From: Paludibacteraceae bacterium
Lineage (GTDB): Bacteria > Bacteroidota > Bacteroidia > Bacteroidales > Paludibacteraceae
NCBI GenBank assembly: GCA_017464475.1
Contig: JAFTZQ010000018.1
Coordinates: forward strand, 62,001 to 126,000
DNA length: 64,000 nucleotides
Direction: 5' to 3'
Position 1 is the stretch's first letter, and every line of letters begins with the position of its first letter. The translations under genes and the position numbers were made by a program. The notes under the pieces are model-generated. The model saw only the letters and a program-made list of their open reading frames with translations, had not been told where the DNA came from and did not search any database. Shown here one piece after another: positions 34,704 to 43,928 of this stretch.

Positions 34704-35659
34704 CGGGAGACGTCGCGCACCTCTTGCGCTGATGTTAATTCGTATTGTTCCAGTGCTTCGTTCATAATCTGTTTGCCTTCGGCAATGATCTCTTCCGCTT
34801 TGTCGAAATCAAAAGTGTTATAGGCGTACTGCCGCATCACAGCGTGTACATCGGGTGGGGTGAGTTGCAAAGCCAGAAGGGTGTTCTGCTGGATCTGCAT
34901 GTCGCTCATTCGGTCTAAGATCGAAACGAAACTGATGTTTCTGCCTAAGTCCCTTGCGCGATTTTGCCGGATGGAATCGACCTTTTTGCCCAATTGACGA
35001 AGCTGTTTTTCCAGTCCAGCCGGCACATCGAATCCGGCGGCTTCTATGGCGGCAATGCGTCCGTCCACATCAATCGGTTCCGGCATCTCCTGTTTCATCT
35101 GCATCGCATCTTTGCCGCTGATATCCATCGCAACGAGAATATCTCCTTCCGTGCGCTCCACGATATGCAAAGGCAGCGGATTGAGTATTCCTCCGTCGAT
35201 CAGCAAGCGGTTCTCTATCTGGATGGGTTTGAAGAAAAGCGGAATACTGATCGACGCGCGTACCGCCTCAAACAGACTGCCGCTGCGGAACACCACTTCC
35301 TCCGTGTTCATCATATCGGACGCAACGATAGAGCAGGGGATGTTCAACTCTTCTATCGGTCGGTCGGGCACTACTTTCTCCAGCTCTTTGATGATCCGTT
35401 CACCTTTGACCAGCGAGTTGCTGCTCAATAGGTTAATATCCATCATCCTCAGAATCAGCTGCTTATCGACCCGTAGGAACCACTCTTTGGCTTCCTTCAG
35501 TTGCCCTGCGGCATACATGCCGGCGATGATAGAGCCCATCGAACAACCCGCTATGGAGGAGATCGTGTATCCGCGCTCCTCCAAAGCTTCGATAGCTCCG
35601 ATATGTGCTAATCCTCGCGCACCTCCGGAACCCAATACCAGTGCTACGTTCTTACTCAC
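34700..35659 (-). CDS. Patatin-like phospholipase family protein (RssA type)
   Basis: A 319-residue lipid acyl hydrolase. It has the oxyanion-hole motif GSGGARGLAHIGAIEAL, the nucleophile elbow GCSMGS and the DGG catalytic aspartate (LLIDGGILNPLPL). It has no signal peptide, so it is probably cytoplasmic or membrane-associated. It sits 13 nt after gcvT and overlaps the TetR gene. Released fatty acids could be substrates of the adjacent acyl-CoA synthetases, an inference from context. Confidence 0.9.
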   Translation of the reverse strand: MSKNVALVLGSGGARGLAHIGAIEALEERGYTISSIAGCSMGSIIAGMYAAGQLKEAKEWFLRVDKQLILRMMDINLLSSNSLVKGERIIKELEKVVPDRPIEELNIPCSIVASDMMNTEEVVFRSGSLFEAVRASISIPLFFKPIQIENRLLIDGGILNPLPLHIVERTEGDILVAMDISGKDAMQMKQEMPEPIDVDGRIAAIEAAGFDVPAGLEKQLRQLGKKVDSIRQNRARDLGRNISFVSILDRMSDMQIQQNTLLALQLTPPDVHAVMRQYAYNTFDFDKAEEIIAEGKQIMNEALEQYELTSAQEVRDVSR

Positions 35660-35672
35660 TAAACTCTAAACT

Positions 35673-36773
35673 CTAAACAATCTTCGCCGGAATCAGTTTC
35701 TCGCGAATCTTGATATAAATGATATTCTCTTTCTTGGCGAACGGTGTCTGAACATAACCCATTCCGATACCCGTTTTGGTGTTCGGCAGCATGATTCCGG
35801 AGGTCACATGACCGATGTTCTTGCCGGTTTCATCGCATATTTCGTAGCCGTTGCGGGGGATCGCACGCTCCTGACATTCGAAATGAACGAGTTTGCGTTT
35901 CACGCCTTCTGCTTTCTGGGCTTTCAGAAAATCGCGGTCGATGAAATCCTTGGCGTCCAGTTTGGTAATCCATCCGAGTCCTGCCTCCAGCGGCGAAGTG
36001 GTGTCGTCGATATCGTGACCGTAGAGACAATACCATTTCTCCAGACGCAGACTGTCGCGTGCACCTAATCCGATCGGAGCCAGACCGAACGGTTTGCCCA
36101 CTTCGAAGAGTGCGTCCCAGATCTGTTTGCCTTTTTCGGCAGGGAAATAGAGTTCGAATCCACCTGCTCCCGTGTAGCCTGTATTGGACAAAATCACACC
36201 CGGCACGCCAGCAAAACTCCACTCGCGGAAAGCATAATAATCAATGGACTTCAGGTCTGCGTCGGTCAGCAGTTGCAGCAACTCGGTCGCTTTCGGTCCT
36301 TGTACTGCCAACTGACCGTAACGCTCACTCGCGTTCTCCAAAGAAATGCTTTCCCACTCGGGGTTGGTACTTTGTACTTTGTCCCTTAGTACCTTGTTCA
36401 CCCATTCCCAGTCTTTGTCGATATTACCGGCATTGACTACCATCAGATATTTGGTAGTGGAGTATTTGTAAATGATCAGGTCGTCCACGATTCCGCCTTT
36501 GCCGTTCGGCATGCAGGTGTACTGCGCTTTGCCGGCTGCGATCACAGAGAGATCGTTGGTGGTAATGTACTGCAGAAAATCCAGTGCTTTCTCGCCTTTC
36601 ACCCAGAACTCACCCATGTGGCTCACGTCGAACACACCCACGCCCTCACGAACGATCATGTGCTCTTGGTTGATACCTGTCGGGTACTGGATCGGCATGT
36701 TGAAGCCTGCAAACTCAGCCATCTTTGCGCCCAGCGCAATGTGAATGTCTGTAAACGGTGTTGTTTTTAACAT
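35673..36773 (-). CDS. gcvT: Aminomethyltransferase (glycine cleavage T protein)
   Basis: A 366-residue T protein that transfers the aminomethyl-lipoyl carbon to tetrahydrofolate. [30 protein letters not shown] and the C-terminal [19 protein letters not shown] are family hallmarks. The other glycine-cleavage genes are not in the window. It follows pepT by 29 nt and leads into the patatin gene after a CTAAACT-type repeat, and probably belongs to the long minus-strand operon starting at 39618. Confidence 0.95.
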   Translation of the reverse strand: MLKTTPFTDIHIALGAKMAEFAGFNMPIQYPTGINQEHMIVREGVGVFDVSHMGEFWVKGEKALDFLQYITTNDLSVIAAGKAQYTCMPNGKGGIVDDLIIYKYSTTKYLMVVNAGNIDKDWEWVNKVLRDKVQSTNPEWESISLENASERYGQLAVQGPKATELLQLLTDADLKSIDYYAFREWSFAGVPGVILSNTGYTGAGGFELYFPAEKGKQIWDALFEVGKPFGLAPIGLGARDSLRLEKWYCLYGHDIDDTTSPLEAGLGWITKLDAKDFIDRDFLKAQKAEGVKRKLVHFECQERAIPRNGYEICDETGKNIGHVTSGIMLPNTKTGIGMGYVQTPFAKKENIIYIKIREKLIPAKIV

Positions 36774-36802
36774 AGTATTGTTGATTTTAAATCTTCAAAT
36801 TC

Positions 36803-38047
36803 TCAAATTGCTTTCTGCACGATTTGCAGAATGACTGCACACGCTTTTTCCATCGATGGAATCGGCAGATATTCGTATCGGCTGTGGAAATTCTCCCCTC
36901 CGGCGAAGATGTTCGGGCAGGGTAGTCCTTCGAACGAAAGTCTCGCTCCGTCTGTACCGCCTCGGATGGGTTTAACCACGGGAGTTACACCCACTGCTTC
37001 CATCGCCTCTTTTGCCAGGTCGATGATATGCATAACGGGTTCGATCTTCTCGCGCATGTTATAATATTGATCGCGTATCTCGATCTCCGCTGTTCCCTCT
37101 CCGTACTCGGTATTGATCTTGCGTACCAGGTGTTCCAACTCACGCTTGCGGTATTCGAACTGCGTGCGGTCATGGTCGCGGATGATATAACTCAGCGTCG
37201 TTTCTTCCACGGTTCCGCTCATGCCGATCAGGTGATAGAATCCTTCGTACCCTTGGGTGTGCTCCGGCGTCTGGAAACGCGGTAACATCACCGCAATCTG
37301 GTAAGCAATACGCATCGAGTTGCGCATCTTGTGATAAGCCGTTCCCGGATGGACGTTCAGACCGTGCACATGGATCTTGCATGCCGCGGCATTGAAGTTC
37401 TCGTATTCCAACTCACCGATAGCGCCGCCATCCATCGTATAAGCGAACTCCGCTCCGAATTTCTTCACGTCAAAATGATCCGCTCCGCAGCCGATCTCTT
37501 CGTCCGGCGTAAAACCGATTCGGATCTTGCCGTGCTGAATCTCCGGATGTTGGATCAGGTACTCCATGGCGGTCACAATCTCAGCTATACCGGCTTTGTC
37601 GTCTGCGCCCAAAAGGGTCCTGCCGTCTGTCACAATAATCTCTTGTCCGGCATATTTTAATAACTCGGGATATTGCTCCGAAGAGAGCACTATACCTTCT
37701 TTTTCATTGAGGACAATCTGTACTCCCTTCCCTTCAGGGAGGGGGTGGGGGTAGGCTCTTTGGGCTTTGATATTTCGTCCGCTTGCGTCGGGAGACGTGT
37801 CCATGTGTGCGATGAAACCGATCACAGGGATCTGACGGCTGACTTCTGAAGGCTGATTGCTCTCCAGCGTAGCCATAATATATCCGTTGGAATCGAGAGA
37901 AACCTCGGTCAGACCGATACTTTTCAACTCCTCTGCCAAATACCGGGCAAACTCCATCTGCCCGGGGGTAGAAGGAGTCATGCCGGTGTTCTCATCGCTC
38001 GTCGTGCAGAACGATACGTATTTCAGAAAACGATCTACGATATTCAT
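36803..38047 (-). CDS. pepT: Peptidase T (tripeptidase)
   Basis: A zinc-dependent cytoplasmic aminotripeptidase of the M20 family, 414 residues. [24 protein letters not shown] and [13 protein letters not shown] carry the metal ligands and catalytic Glu, and [13 protein letters not shown] lies near the end. Two repeat insertions are read in frame. NQPSEVSRQ (DNA 37831-37860) comes from the CTGACGG family. [10 protein letters not shown] (DNA 37724-37755) comes from the G-rich palindrome family. Both fall in surface-loop-like places between conserved strands, so the enzyme is probably still active. Confidence 0.93.
   Translation of the reverse strand: MNIVDRFLKYVSFCTTSDENTGMTPSTPGQMEFARYLAEELKSIGLTEVSLDSNGYIMATLESNQPSEVSRQIPVIGFIAHMDTSPDASGRNIKAQRAYPHPLPEGKGVQIVLNEKEGIVLSSEQYPELLKYAGQEIIVTDGRTLLGADDKAGIAEIVTAMEYLIQHPEIQHGKIRIGFTPDEEIGCGADHFDVKKFGAEFAYTMDGGAIGELEYENFNAAACKIHVHGLNVHPGTAYHKMRNSMRIAYQIAVMLPRFQTPEHTQGYEGFYHLIGMSGTVEETTLSYIIRDHDRTQFEYRKRELEHLVRKINTEYGEGTAEIEIRDQYYNMREKIEPVMHIIDLAKEAMEAVGVTPVVKPIRGGTDGARLSFEGLPCPNIFAGGENFHSRYEYLPIPSMEKACAVILQIVQKAI
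37724..37755. repeat. G-rich palindromic repeat, copy 3 (inside pepT)
   Basis: CTCCCTTCCCTTCAGGGAGGG followed by GGTGGGGGT, read on the minus strand as [10 protein letters not shown]. Confidence 0.8.
37831..37860. repeat. CTGACGG-type repeat (inside pepT)
   Basis: TCTGACGGCTGACTTCTGAAGGCTGATTGC; the family also occurs at 39231-39264, 55646-55696 and 59001-59040, always inside a coding sequence. Confidence 0.8.
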
Positions 38048-38049
38048 TT

Positions 38050-38072
38050 TTGAGGGGAGGTTGGGTGGGGTT
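38050..38072. repeat. G-rich repeat, half copy 4
   Basis: TTGAGGGGAGGTTGGGTGGGGTT fills the 27-nt gap between the lipoprotein stop and the pepT start. Only the right half of the family palindrome is present. Confidence 0.7.
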
Positions 38073-38074
38073 AT

Positions 38075-38611
38075 TTACTTACCGCTGAAAGCGCCAAGCA
38101 GGGTGCTCAGAGCACCTGCGTATTGAGCGGCGGTGTTGGCATAGGATGCAGCTTGGCTGGCGGTGCTTTGTGCTTGTGTAGTAGCGCTCTGGACGGTCTC
38201 GTTGCTCTTTACCATATCGACAAGGCTGTTGGTAACGGACTCAACATTGTTCTGCGTCACCAGACCCAGCGACGAAGCGATTATGCCTTTGCCGAACTCT
38301 TTGAGGTACGTCTTGTCCTTGTAGTTGTCCTTCAGACCCTCGCATTGGGCAATAAGAGTTACGGTATTAAGCACGTTCTGCATGTTCTTGTAGTCGTACT
38401 TGTTGCCGTCGGCTTTGTACTGGTTGTACAATGCAAGAAGGGCATTTCCTGCTCCTTGACCTGCGCTCACGGCTGCATTGCTGCTTTGAGCGGTTGTGGT
38501 TGTAGTGGCTGCTGGGGTAGCGGTCGTGTTGTTACTCGAAGTGCTGTTCTTCATAAATCCGCAGCTGCTCATCAGCATTACTGCGGCTACCATAATAATT
38601 ACTTTCTTCAT
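38075..38611 (-). CDS. Small lipoprotein, Ala/Thr/Ser-rich
   Basis: A 178-residue lipoprotein. MKKVIIMVAAVMLMSSC is a signal peptide with lipobox MSSC. A low-complexity Ser/Thr/Asn linker follows (about 20-45), then a helical domain (NALLALYNQYKADGNKYDYK...). It ends with an Ala/Gln-rich helix. It resembles DUF4923-like lipoproteins of Bacteroidales, but I am not certain. The start is the ATG at 38611; an open frame three codons longer begins with TTG. It lies in the minus-strand operon with pepT and gcvT. Confidence 0.75.
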   Translation of the reverse strand: MKKVIIMVAAVMLMSSCGFMKNSTSSNNTTATPAATTTTTAQSSNAAVSAGQGAGNALLALYNQYKADGNKYDYKNMQNVLNTVTLIAQCEGLKDNYKDKTYLKEFGKGIIASSLGLVTQNNVESVTNSLVDMVKSNETVQSATTQAQSTASQAASYANTAAQYAGALSTLLGAFSGK

Positions 38612-38655
38612 ATTATACAATTTTTAAATTTAATTCTCAATTCTCAATTCTCAAT

Positions 38656-39618
38656 TTACAAAACGATATTCATCCCATGAAGGTCGTTTTGTAAGAATGC
38701 AAGGATATTATCCGTGACGTTTTCGCACATAGCGATTCGCCCTTCCCATGTCCCGGTTCCTGTGTGCGGCGAGAGTACGACGTTCGGCAGCGTCAAAAGT
38801 TCCGATGAAATCGCAGGTTCATGCTCATACACATCCATCGCGGCTCCGGCGATAATTCCGCTTTTGAGTGCTTCAACCAGCGCTTCCTCGTGTACGTGCG
38901 CGCCGCGCGCAGTATTTATAAGGTATGCGCTCCGTTTCATCATTCCCAACTCCGGCTTACCGATCAGATGGTGTACCTCCGGCGTGTATGGCAGGTTCAG
39001 CGAAACGAAGTCACTATCCTGCAGCAAGGTCTGAAAATCAACATATGTCGCCTCGTATTTTTGCTCGATTTCAACGGGCAATTTATGCCGGTTGAAATAT
39101 AGAATCCGCATTCCGGACGCTAGCGCGCGTCTCGCCAAGGCTTGTCCGATCCGACCCATACCGATGATTCCCAGCGTCTTGCCGTACAGCGAATGACTCA
39201 GGTTCCTCATCACTCCGAATCCCTCAAAATGGCTGACTTCTGACGGCTGACTTCTGACGGCTCTGTCAAACTCACTCACCCGCCGCGCCACGTCTATCAT
39301 CAGCGCAAAAGCCAGTTCTGCTGTAGGTTCGACCACCGGCTGCGGTGTGTTCGTCACGCGGATTCCGCGCTCGCGGCAAGCGTCCAAATCGATATTGTTG
39401 TATCCCGCTCCGAAATTGGCAATCAGCCGTAGATGTGGCATCGCTTCAATCATCTCCCGCGGCACGTGGTAGTCAAACGTGCTCACCAGAATCTCCGCTT
39501 CTTTCCATTCCTCCCTCATATCTTCCACCAACACCCATTCACCAACCCCTCGCTCTGCGAGGCGTCGGAACCCTTCTTTTGGCAATTCGGTGGTAAAAGC
39601 GATCTTCATTTTGGACAT
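38656..39618 (-). CDS. D-isomer-specific 2-hydroxyacid dehydrogenase
   Basis: A 320-residue NAD(P)-dependent reductase. The Rossmann motif GKTLGIIGMGRIGQALARRA, the substrate-binding NFGAGYNNIDLDACRERGI, the RGAHVHEEAL segment and HTGTGTWEGR (catalytic His) are all present. The substrate is not certain (D-lactate, hydroxypyruvate or phosphoglycerate-type). The insertion RSQPSEVSHFEGFG before the Rossmann motif includes a CTGACGG-family repeat read in frame. The alternative ATG at 39609 is equally possible. It is the first gene of the minus-strand run. Confidence 0.9.
   Translation of the reverse strand: MSKMKIAFTTELPKEGFRRLAERGVGEWVLVEDMREEWKEAEILVSTFDYHVPREMIEAMPHLRLIANFGAGYNNIDLDACRERGIRVTNTPQPVVEPTAELAFALMIDVARRVSEFDRAVRSQPSEVSHFEGFGVMRNLSHSLYGKTLGIIGMGRIGQALARRALASGMRILYFNRHKLPVEIEQKYEATYVDFQTLLQDSDFVSLNLPYTPEVHHLIGKPELGMMKRSAYLINTARGAHVHEEALVEALKSGIIAGAAMDVYEHEPAISSELLTLPNVVLSPHTGTGTWEGRIAMCENVTDNILAFLQNDLHGMNIVL
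39231..39264. repeat. CTGACGG-type repeat (inside dehydrogenase gene)
   Basis: GGCTGACTTC TGACGGCTGA CTTCTGACGG CTCT, read as RAVRSQPSEVSH. Confidence 0.8.
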
Positions 39619-39733
39619 TTGTTCAAATCCGCTGCAAATTTACTGCTTTTTTTCGATATGTGCAAATAAAAAACGTCCACACGGGCGTTTTTTTCAGTTT
39701 AGTGCAACTTCGCAACAAAATAAAGCCCACCAA

Positions 39734-39871
39734 TTTAGTATCTCCAAGTACTAAAAATAACCCAAATTTAGTACTTCCAAGTACTTTTTTGTGAGTTTTT
39801 GCATGGTAAATAGCTGATTTTAGTATCTCCAAGTACTAAAAATAGCCAAAATTTAGTATTTCCAAGTACTT
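39734..39871. repeat. Four TTTAGTAYYTCCAAGTACT motifs, two pairs spaced 33 bp
   Basis: Motifs start at 39734, 39767, 39819 and 39852. Members of each pair are exactly 33 bp apart. Each motif has its own AGTA...AGTACT inverted symmetry. The arrangement looks like an operator array between two divergent promoters. Confidence 0.75.
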
Positions 39872-39886
39872 TTTATGCGTTTTTTC

Positions 39887-39917
39887 TTGCGTATTTCAAA
39901 AAAATGTAGTACTTTTG
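39887..39917 (+). promoter_or_regulatory. Promoter of the DUF4143 ATPase
   Basis: TTG, 20 nt, TACTTTTG; the ATG follows 22 nt after the -7 box. Confidence 0.7.
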
Positions 39918-39939
39918 CAGCGCAAAAACTTAAAATGCT

Positions 39940-41148
39940 ATGGAACAACAAGAATTACAACCTATTATCAACACGTATCACAATTTCCTTTCTACAATCA
40001 CATTGGATTATATACGACCATTGATGAATAAAATAGAATGGGAGGATCGGTTAATTGAGATAAAAGGCTCAAAAGGAGTAGGAAAAACAACTCTGCTTCT
40101 GCAGCACATACGGATGGCATTTCCTAATGTGGATGACACGCTGTATGTCTCACTGGATAATCTGTGGTTTAAATCCCATACATTAAAAGACCTTGCAGAT
40201 TGGTTATACGCCCAAGGTGTACGATATTTGTTTTTAGATGAGGTGCATTATTATCCTCATTGGCAAACTGCGATAAAGAACTTGATTGACGAATATGCAG
40301 AGTTGCATATCGTTTTTACCGGTTCGTCCATGCTGCAACTGGAGGCAGGAGAGGGCGATTTATCACGCAGACTGATAGACTACCACCTTCCGGGATTGTC
40401 CTTCCGTGAATATCTCCAATTTGAAGGAATTGCAGATTTTCCGCCCTATTGTATAGAAGATATTCTGCAGAAACATGTTTCGATTTCTTTTGCTGTAAAG
40501 GAGAAATTGGGCAGTATTCAACCGCATTTTAATGAATATCTGGAGCATGGCTATTATCCCTTTTACAAGGCGGTTCGGTTTGGATATGAGATTCGTCTTC
40601 AACATATTGTTAACCAGGTCCTGGAGCGCGATTATCCAATGATCGACGAAGTGACTGTTCCAACGATAGAGAAAACCAAAAAGATGCTGATGGTATTAGC
40701 GCAAAACGTGCCGCAAATGCCTACGATGAGCACCCTATACGGGCAATTGGAAACAGGAAGAAACCAAGGATTGAAAATGTTATACGCACTCCAACGTGCG
40801 GATCTATTGATGCTTCTTACCGACAATACTAAAAACCTGAAGACACTTGGGCGACCGGAGAAGATATTCCTTCACAATACCAATCTCATGTACGCATTAG
40901 GCGCAAGAATAGAGATCGGGACTGTGCGTGAAACATTCTTTCTTAACCAATTGTCGGAAGTCCTGCCTGTCTGCTATCCGGCTAAAGGAGATTTCTTGGT
41001 GGATGGCAAATATCTTTTTGAAGTAGGCGGAGCAAACAAGACCTTTGAGCAAATCAAAGACGTACCTGATTCATTCCTTGCTCTTGATAATACCGAAGCA
41101 GGCTACAAGAACCGCATCCCCCTCTGGTTATTCGGATTCTTGTATTGA
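39940..41148 (+). CDS. ATP-binding protein, AAA_14 plus DUF4143
   Basis: A 402-residue protein of the widespread AAA_14/DUF4143 family. Walker A is KGSKGVGKTTLLLQH at about 43-57, Walker B YLFLDEVHYYPHWQ near 101, sensor region VFTGSSMLQL, then a C-terminal DUF4143 domain with a nuclease-like FLVDGKYLFEVGGANK segment. The role of the family is unknown. It is transcribed alone from its own promoter behind a fourfold motif array, which could be autoregulatory. Confidence 0.88.
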   Translation: MEQQELQPIINTYHNFLSTITLDYIRPLMNKIEWEDRLIEIKGSKGVGKTTLLLQHIRMAFPNVDDTLYVSLDNLWFKSHTLKDLADWLYAQGVRYLFLDEVHYYPHWQTAIKNLIDEYAELHIVFTGSSMLQLEAGEGDLSRRLIDYHLPGLSFREYLQFEGIADFPPYCIEDILQKHVSISFAVKEKLGSIQPHFNEYLEHGYYPFYKAVRFGYEIRLQHIVNQVLERDYPMIDEVTVPTIEKTKKMLMVLAQNVPQMPTMSTLYGQLETGRNQGLKMLYALQRADLLMLLTDNTKNLKTLGRPEKIFLHNTNLMYALGARIEIGTVRETFFLNQLSEVLPVCYPAKGDFLVDGKYLFEVGGANKTFEQIKDVPDSFLALDNTEAGYKNRIPLWLFGFLY

Positions 41149-41176
41149 TTTATATTTTGTCGGGTTGCTAACGTGA

Positions 41177-41310
41177 CCGATTATTAAGATTCGGGCAGAC
41201 ACGACGGGCTTACTACCGGCGTACGAGAGACATACGAGACAGATACGAGACGATAGACCACCCGAAATCGCCCTTTTTCGTCCCTCAAAAGTTGCCGATT
41301 TTTAAGATTT
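41177..41310. repeat. 134-bp composite repeat, copy 2 (inverted)
   Basis: The reverse complement of this segment follows 18891-19024 almost base for base, including both AATCTTAA.AATCGG ends and the TACGAGAGACA 11-mers (41222-41254). Confidence 0.85.
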
Positions 41311-41336
41311 GGCGGTTATACCTAAATCAGCCTAAG

Positions 41337-41405
41337 AGCAGCGCGACGTCAGCGCAACCTCTGCCGCTTGAACCGATCTTGAAACGAACTTGAAAAATTC
41401 CTGTG
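41337..41405. repeat. 11-bp phased array following the composite repeat
   Basis: AGCGCGACGTC, AGCGCAACCTC, TGCCGCTTGAA, CCGATCTTGAA, ACGAACTTGAA. The words drift along the array but keep an 11-bp period. It is related to 13141-13190 and 60445-60490. Confidence 0.7.
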
Positions 41406-41424
41406 ATTAAGAAAAAAAATGACA

Positions 41425-41520
41425 TGGCAAAAGTGGCAAAAGTGGCAAAAAAAATGACATGACCGGATTGACCGGATTGACCGTTTCGCCCCAAACGGTC
41501 AAAAAGGTCAAAACGGTCAG
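41425..41520. repeat. 9-bp tandem arrays
   Basis: Three short runs with a 9-bp period: GTGGCAAAA repeats, GACCGGATT repeats and GGTCAAAAA/GGTCAAAAC/GGTCAGAAC. Confidence 0.75.
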
Positions 41521-41616
41521 AACAAAAAATTATATACCGGCTTCAACGAATTTTGGATAAGTGTAAACTATTTCAGGAAAGGAAAATCCGCCTATTTTTC
41601 ATGCAATTATGTTTTC

Positions 41617-41844
41617 TTACCTTATTGTATCTCGTTGCTCTTTGTGAAGGCGTTTGCGCTCCGCGCGGTTGCGCTTCATCTGTTGGTAATAGACAAAGCC
41701 TCTCATCGTCTCATGTCCTCCGAATCCTTCTTGGAAGGTAATATCTGAAATGCGGTCCAGTTCCGCCTCTTCCTCCCTGCGGAGTTTTATTTCACGACAC
41801 CAGAAACGAATGTCGGAGATTAGCCGTTTAGTGTATTTGAACAT
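41617..41844 (-). CDS. Small basic protein at the end of the glycan operon (75 aa)
   Basis: A 75-residue, highly charged, Arg/Lys/Glu-rich protein (IKLRREEEAELDRISD, MKRNRAERKRLHKEQR) with no signal peptide. The ATG lies 4 nt after the aminotransferase stop, which supports translation as the last gene of the operon. I know no family for it. It may be a genuine small protein or a fortuitous frame; tight spacing is the only support. Confidence 0.5.
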   Translation of the reverse strand: MFKYTKRLISDIRFWCREIKLRREEEAELDRISDITFQEGFGGHETMRGFVYYQQMKRNRAERKRLHKEQRDTIR

Positions 41845-41848
41845 AGGA

Positions 41849-42970
41849 TTATTTGAATTGATTGATGATTTGTACTACATATTCTAATTGTTCATGTTTT
41901 AGACAAGGACTCATAGGAATAGAAAGTTCTTCGTCCGCCAAGCGCTCCGTAACAGGTAATGACAATTGAGGTATATTCCACGACTCCGACGCATAACATT
42001 CTTGCTTATGCGGAGCAATCGGGTAATGGATTACTGTTCCTATGCCATTTTGTTCTAAATAATCATGCAACGCGTCTCGTTTCCCATCTGTAACCAAAAT
42101 CGGAAACAGATGGTACACATTTTGCTCATGTGGCAATAGTTTGGGTAGAGTAATTAGCGGATTAGAAATGTGATTGTAGTAATAATCTGCCGCTTGTTGA
42201 CGCAAAGCAATATCTTCATCTAAATGACGCAGTTTGACATCCAATATAGCTGCTTGTATCTCATCCAAGCGGCTATTTCTGCCAGTATATTTGAATACAT
42301 ATTTTCGCTGGCTACCATAGTTCGCCAATGCATGTATTGCGTCTGCGAGTTCTTTGTTATTTGTCGTTACAGTTCCTGCGTCCCCCAACGCACCGAGGTT
42401 TTTCCCGGGGTAGAACGAGTGCCCAGCTGCGTCACCGATAGAACCTGTACGTTTTCCATCCCAGATGCATCCATGTGCTTGTGCATTATCTTCAATTAAT
42501 CGCAAGTTATATTTTTCGCAAAGTTCTGCTATTTTCTCCGTCATGGCACACCGACCATACAAATGCACAATAAGGATAGATTTTGTGCGAGAAGTAACGG
42601 CAGCTTCGATTTTGGTATCATCTATCTCTAATGTGTCCGGATTAGGTTCTACAAGCACAGGCTTTAATCCATTTTCAGTAATGGCAAGAATAGAAGCTAT
42701 ATAGGTGTTAGCAGGGACGATTACTTCGTCTCCCGACTGCATTACACCTAATTCTATGTATGCTCTGTAAATCCAAATGAGTGCGTCTAAGCCATTCGCA
42801 CAGCCAATGCAGTACTTCGTGCCAATATAATCGGCATAGTGTTGTTCAAAGGATTCATTTTCTTCGCCTTGCAGATACCAGCCGCTATCAATCACACGAA
42901 GTGCAGCTTCATGTATCTCATCTGCGTATTTGGCAGTAATGTCTTTAAGTGACAAAAAAGGAACGTTCAT
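41849..42970 (-). CDS. DegT/DnrJ/EryC1/StrS sugar aminotransferase (FdtB-like)
   Basis: A 373-residue PLP enzyme that transaminates nucleotide-linked keto sugars. [16 protein letters not shown] contains the PLP lysine, [20 protein letters not shown] precedes it, and [13 protein letters not shown] follows. With the FdtA-like isomerase at 45161 it should make a dTDP-3-amino-3,6-dideoxyhexose. That assignment rests on the FdtA neighbour. It overlaps the GT2 gene upstream by ATGA. Confidence 0.88.
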   Translation of the reverse strand: MNVPFLSLKDITAKYADEIHEAALRVIDSGWYLQGEENESFEQHYADYIGTKYCIGCANGLDALIWIYRAYIELGVMQSGDEVIVPANTYIASILAITENGLKPVLVEPNPDTLEIDDTKIEAAVTSRTKSILIVHLYGRCAMTEKIAELCEKYNLRLIEDNAQAHGCIWDGKRTGSIGDAAGHSFYPGKNLGALGDAGTVTTNNKELADAIHALANYGSQRKYVFKYTGRNSRLDEIQAAILDVKLRHLDEDIALRQQAADYYYNHISNPLITLPKLLPHEQNVYHLFPILVTDGKRDALHDYLEQNGIGTVIHYPIAPHKQECYASESWNIPQLSLPVTERLADEELSIPMSPCLKHEQLEYVVQIINQFK

Positions 42971-43926
42971 AGTCTTCTACGTTTTGATTGAATCCAACGA
43001 AATAATTTGAATGTTATATAATTTGATGCCATACGCTTTGCCCAGCAATTTGTTTTGTCTTTCTTCGCGAACTCATGCGCGGATTTGTAGTCATTGTTGC
43101 GATAAGCAGCATGCAAAGCATTATGGTAACCTATATAATCGAAGTAAGGTCCATCTTGAAATGGTCCCCATTCCGGAAATAATGTATATAAATACTCCGT
43201 CATTTCTTTATCTTGTTGCGCCCTCTTGATTATCTTTTCATAATCGGATGTTCGTGTGATGGATTCTTGACCGATACGGTAAGTAAATGTAGAAATTGGG
43301 AGGTAACAGAGATCTCCATGCGCCGTTAAGATTAGCAATGAAGGCCAATCTTCGCGTGGGAATGCTAATCTCATAAAATCTCTAACAGGAATATATTTAT
43401 CAAATGCCTCTCTACGAATACACAATGAGCCTCCTCCGACGTGATCTTTTCCAGACAATAGTTCTTTTTGAATTCGTCCTTCTGCAGGTCTTATGCCTGT
43501 TGTTTCACATGTATTATAAAGTATTTTTCCTGACTTTTCATATAATGTATCATAATCAGTTACACTCACTACGCATTCAGGGTGTTGTTCCATGAAATCT
43601 GCTTGGAGTTGAATCTTATCCGGATTACTCCAATAATCATCCCCTGCACAATCAATGAAGTACTTTCCTCTCGAATGAAGGATGCAATTCACCCAATTTG
43701 CGGTTATACCGAGATTATGATCTTGAGGAGCAAGACGCACATTAGAGAATTTTTGTGCGTATTCCTCACAAATCACACGTGTACCATCTGTTCCAAAATC
43801 TTCACCTATAATCACCTCAAATGGATAATCCGTCTGTTGTTCCATAATACTATCTAATGCTTGACGGATATATGTTTCTTGATTATATGTTACGATAATA
43901 ACGGATATGAGAGGTTTTATTTCCAT
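42967..43926 (-). CDS. Glycosyltransferase family 2
   Basis: A 319-residue GT-A type transferase. The N-terminus [23 protein letters not shown] is the nucleotide-sugar fold. DFGTDGT and [16 protein letters not shown] contain the acidic metal-binding residues. It is soluble or peripheral; no membrane helix is seen. Acceptor and donor are unknown. It overlaps the aminotransferase start by 4 nt. Confidence 0.88.
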   Translation of the reverse strand: MEIKPLISVIIVTYNQETYIRQALDSIMEQQTDYPFEVIIGEDFGTDGTRVICEEYAQKFSNVRLAPQDHNLGITANWVNCILHSRGKYFIDCAGDDYWSNPDKIQLQADFMEQHPECVVSVTDYDTLYEKSGKILYNTCETTGIRPAEGRIQKELLSGKDHVGGGSLCIRREAFDKYIPVRDFMRLAFPREDWPSLLILTAHGDLCYLPISTFTYRIGQESITRTSDYEKIIKRAQQDKEMTEYLYTLFPEWGPFQDGPYFDYIGYHNALHAAYRNNDYKSAHEFAKKDKTNCWAKRMASNYITFKLFRWIQSKRRRL

Positions 43927-43928
43927 AG

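Larger units (their letters stand above)
39619..39939. promoter_or_regulatory. Divergent promoter region with fourfold AAGTACT motif
   Basis: No gene. Minus TAAATTTG (39635-39642) serves the dehydrogenase; plus TTG (39887-39889), 20 nt, TACTTTTG (39910-39917) serves the DUF4143 ATPase. A hairpin AAAAAACG...CGTTTTTT lies at about 39667-39692. Four copies of TTTAGTAYYTCCAAGTACT occupy the centre. Confidence 0.7.
41149..41616. other. Repeat-filled intergenic region
   Basis: No gene. It contains the inverted 134-bp composite repeat (41177-41310), an 11-bp phased continuation to about 41405, then 9-bp arrays built on TGGCAAAAG, GACCGGATT and GGTCAAAAA (about 41425-41520). Confidence 0.8.
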
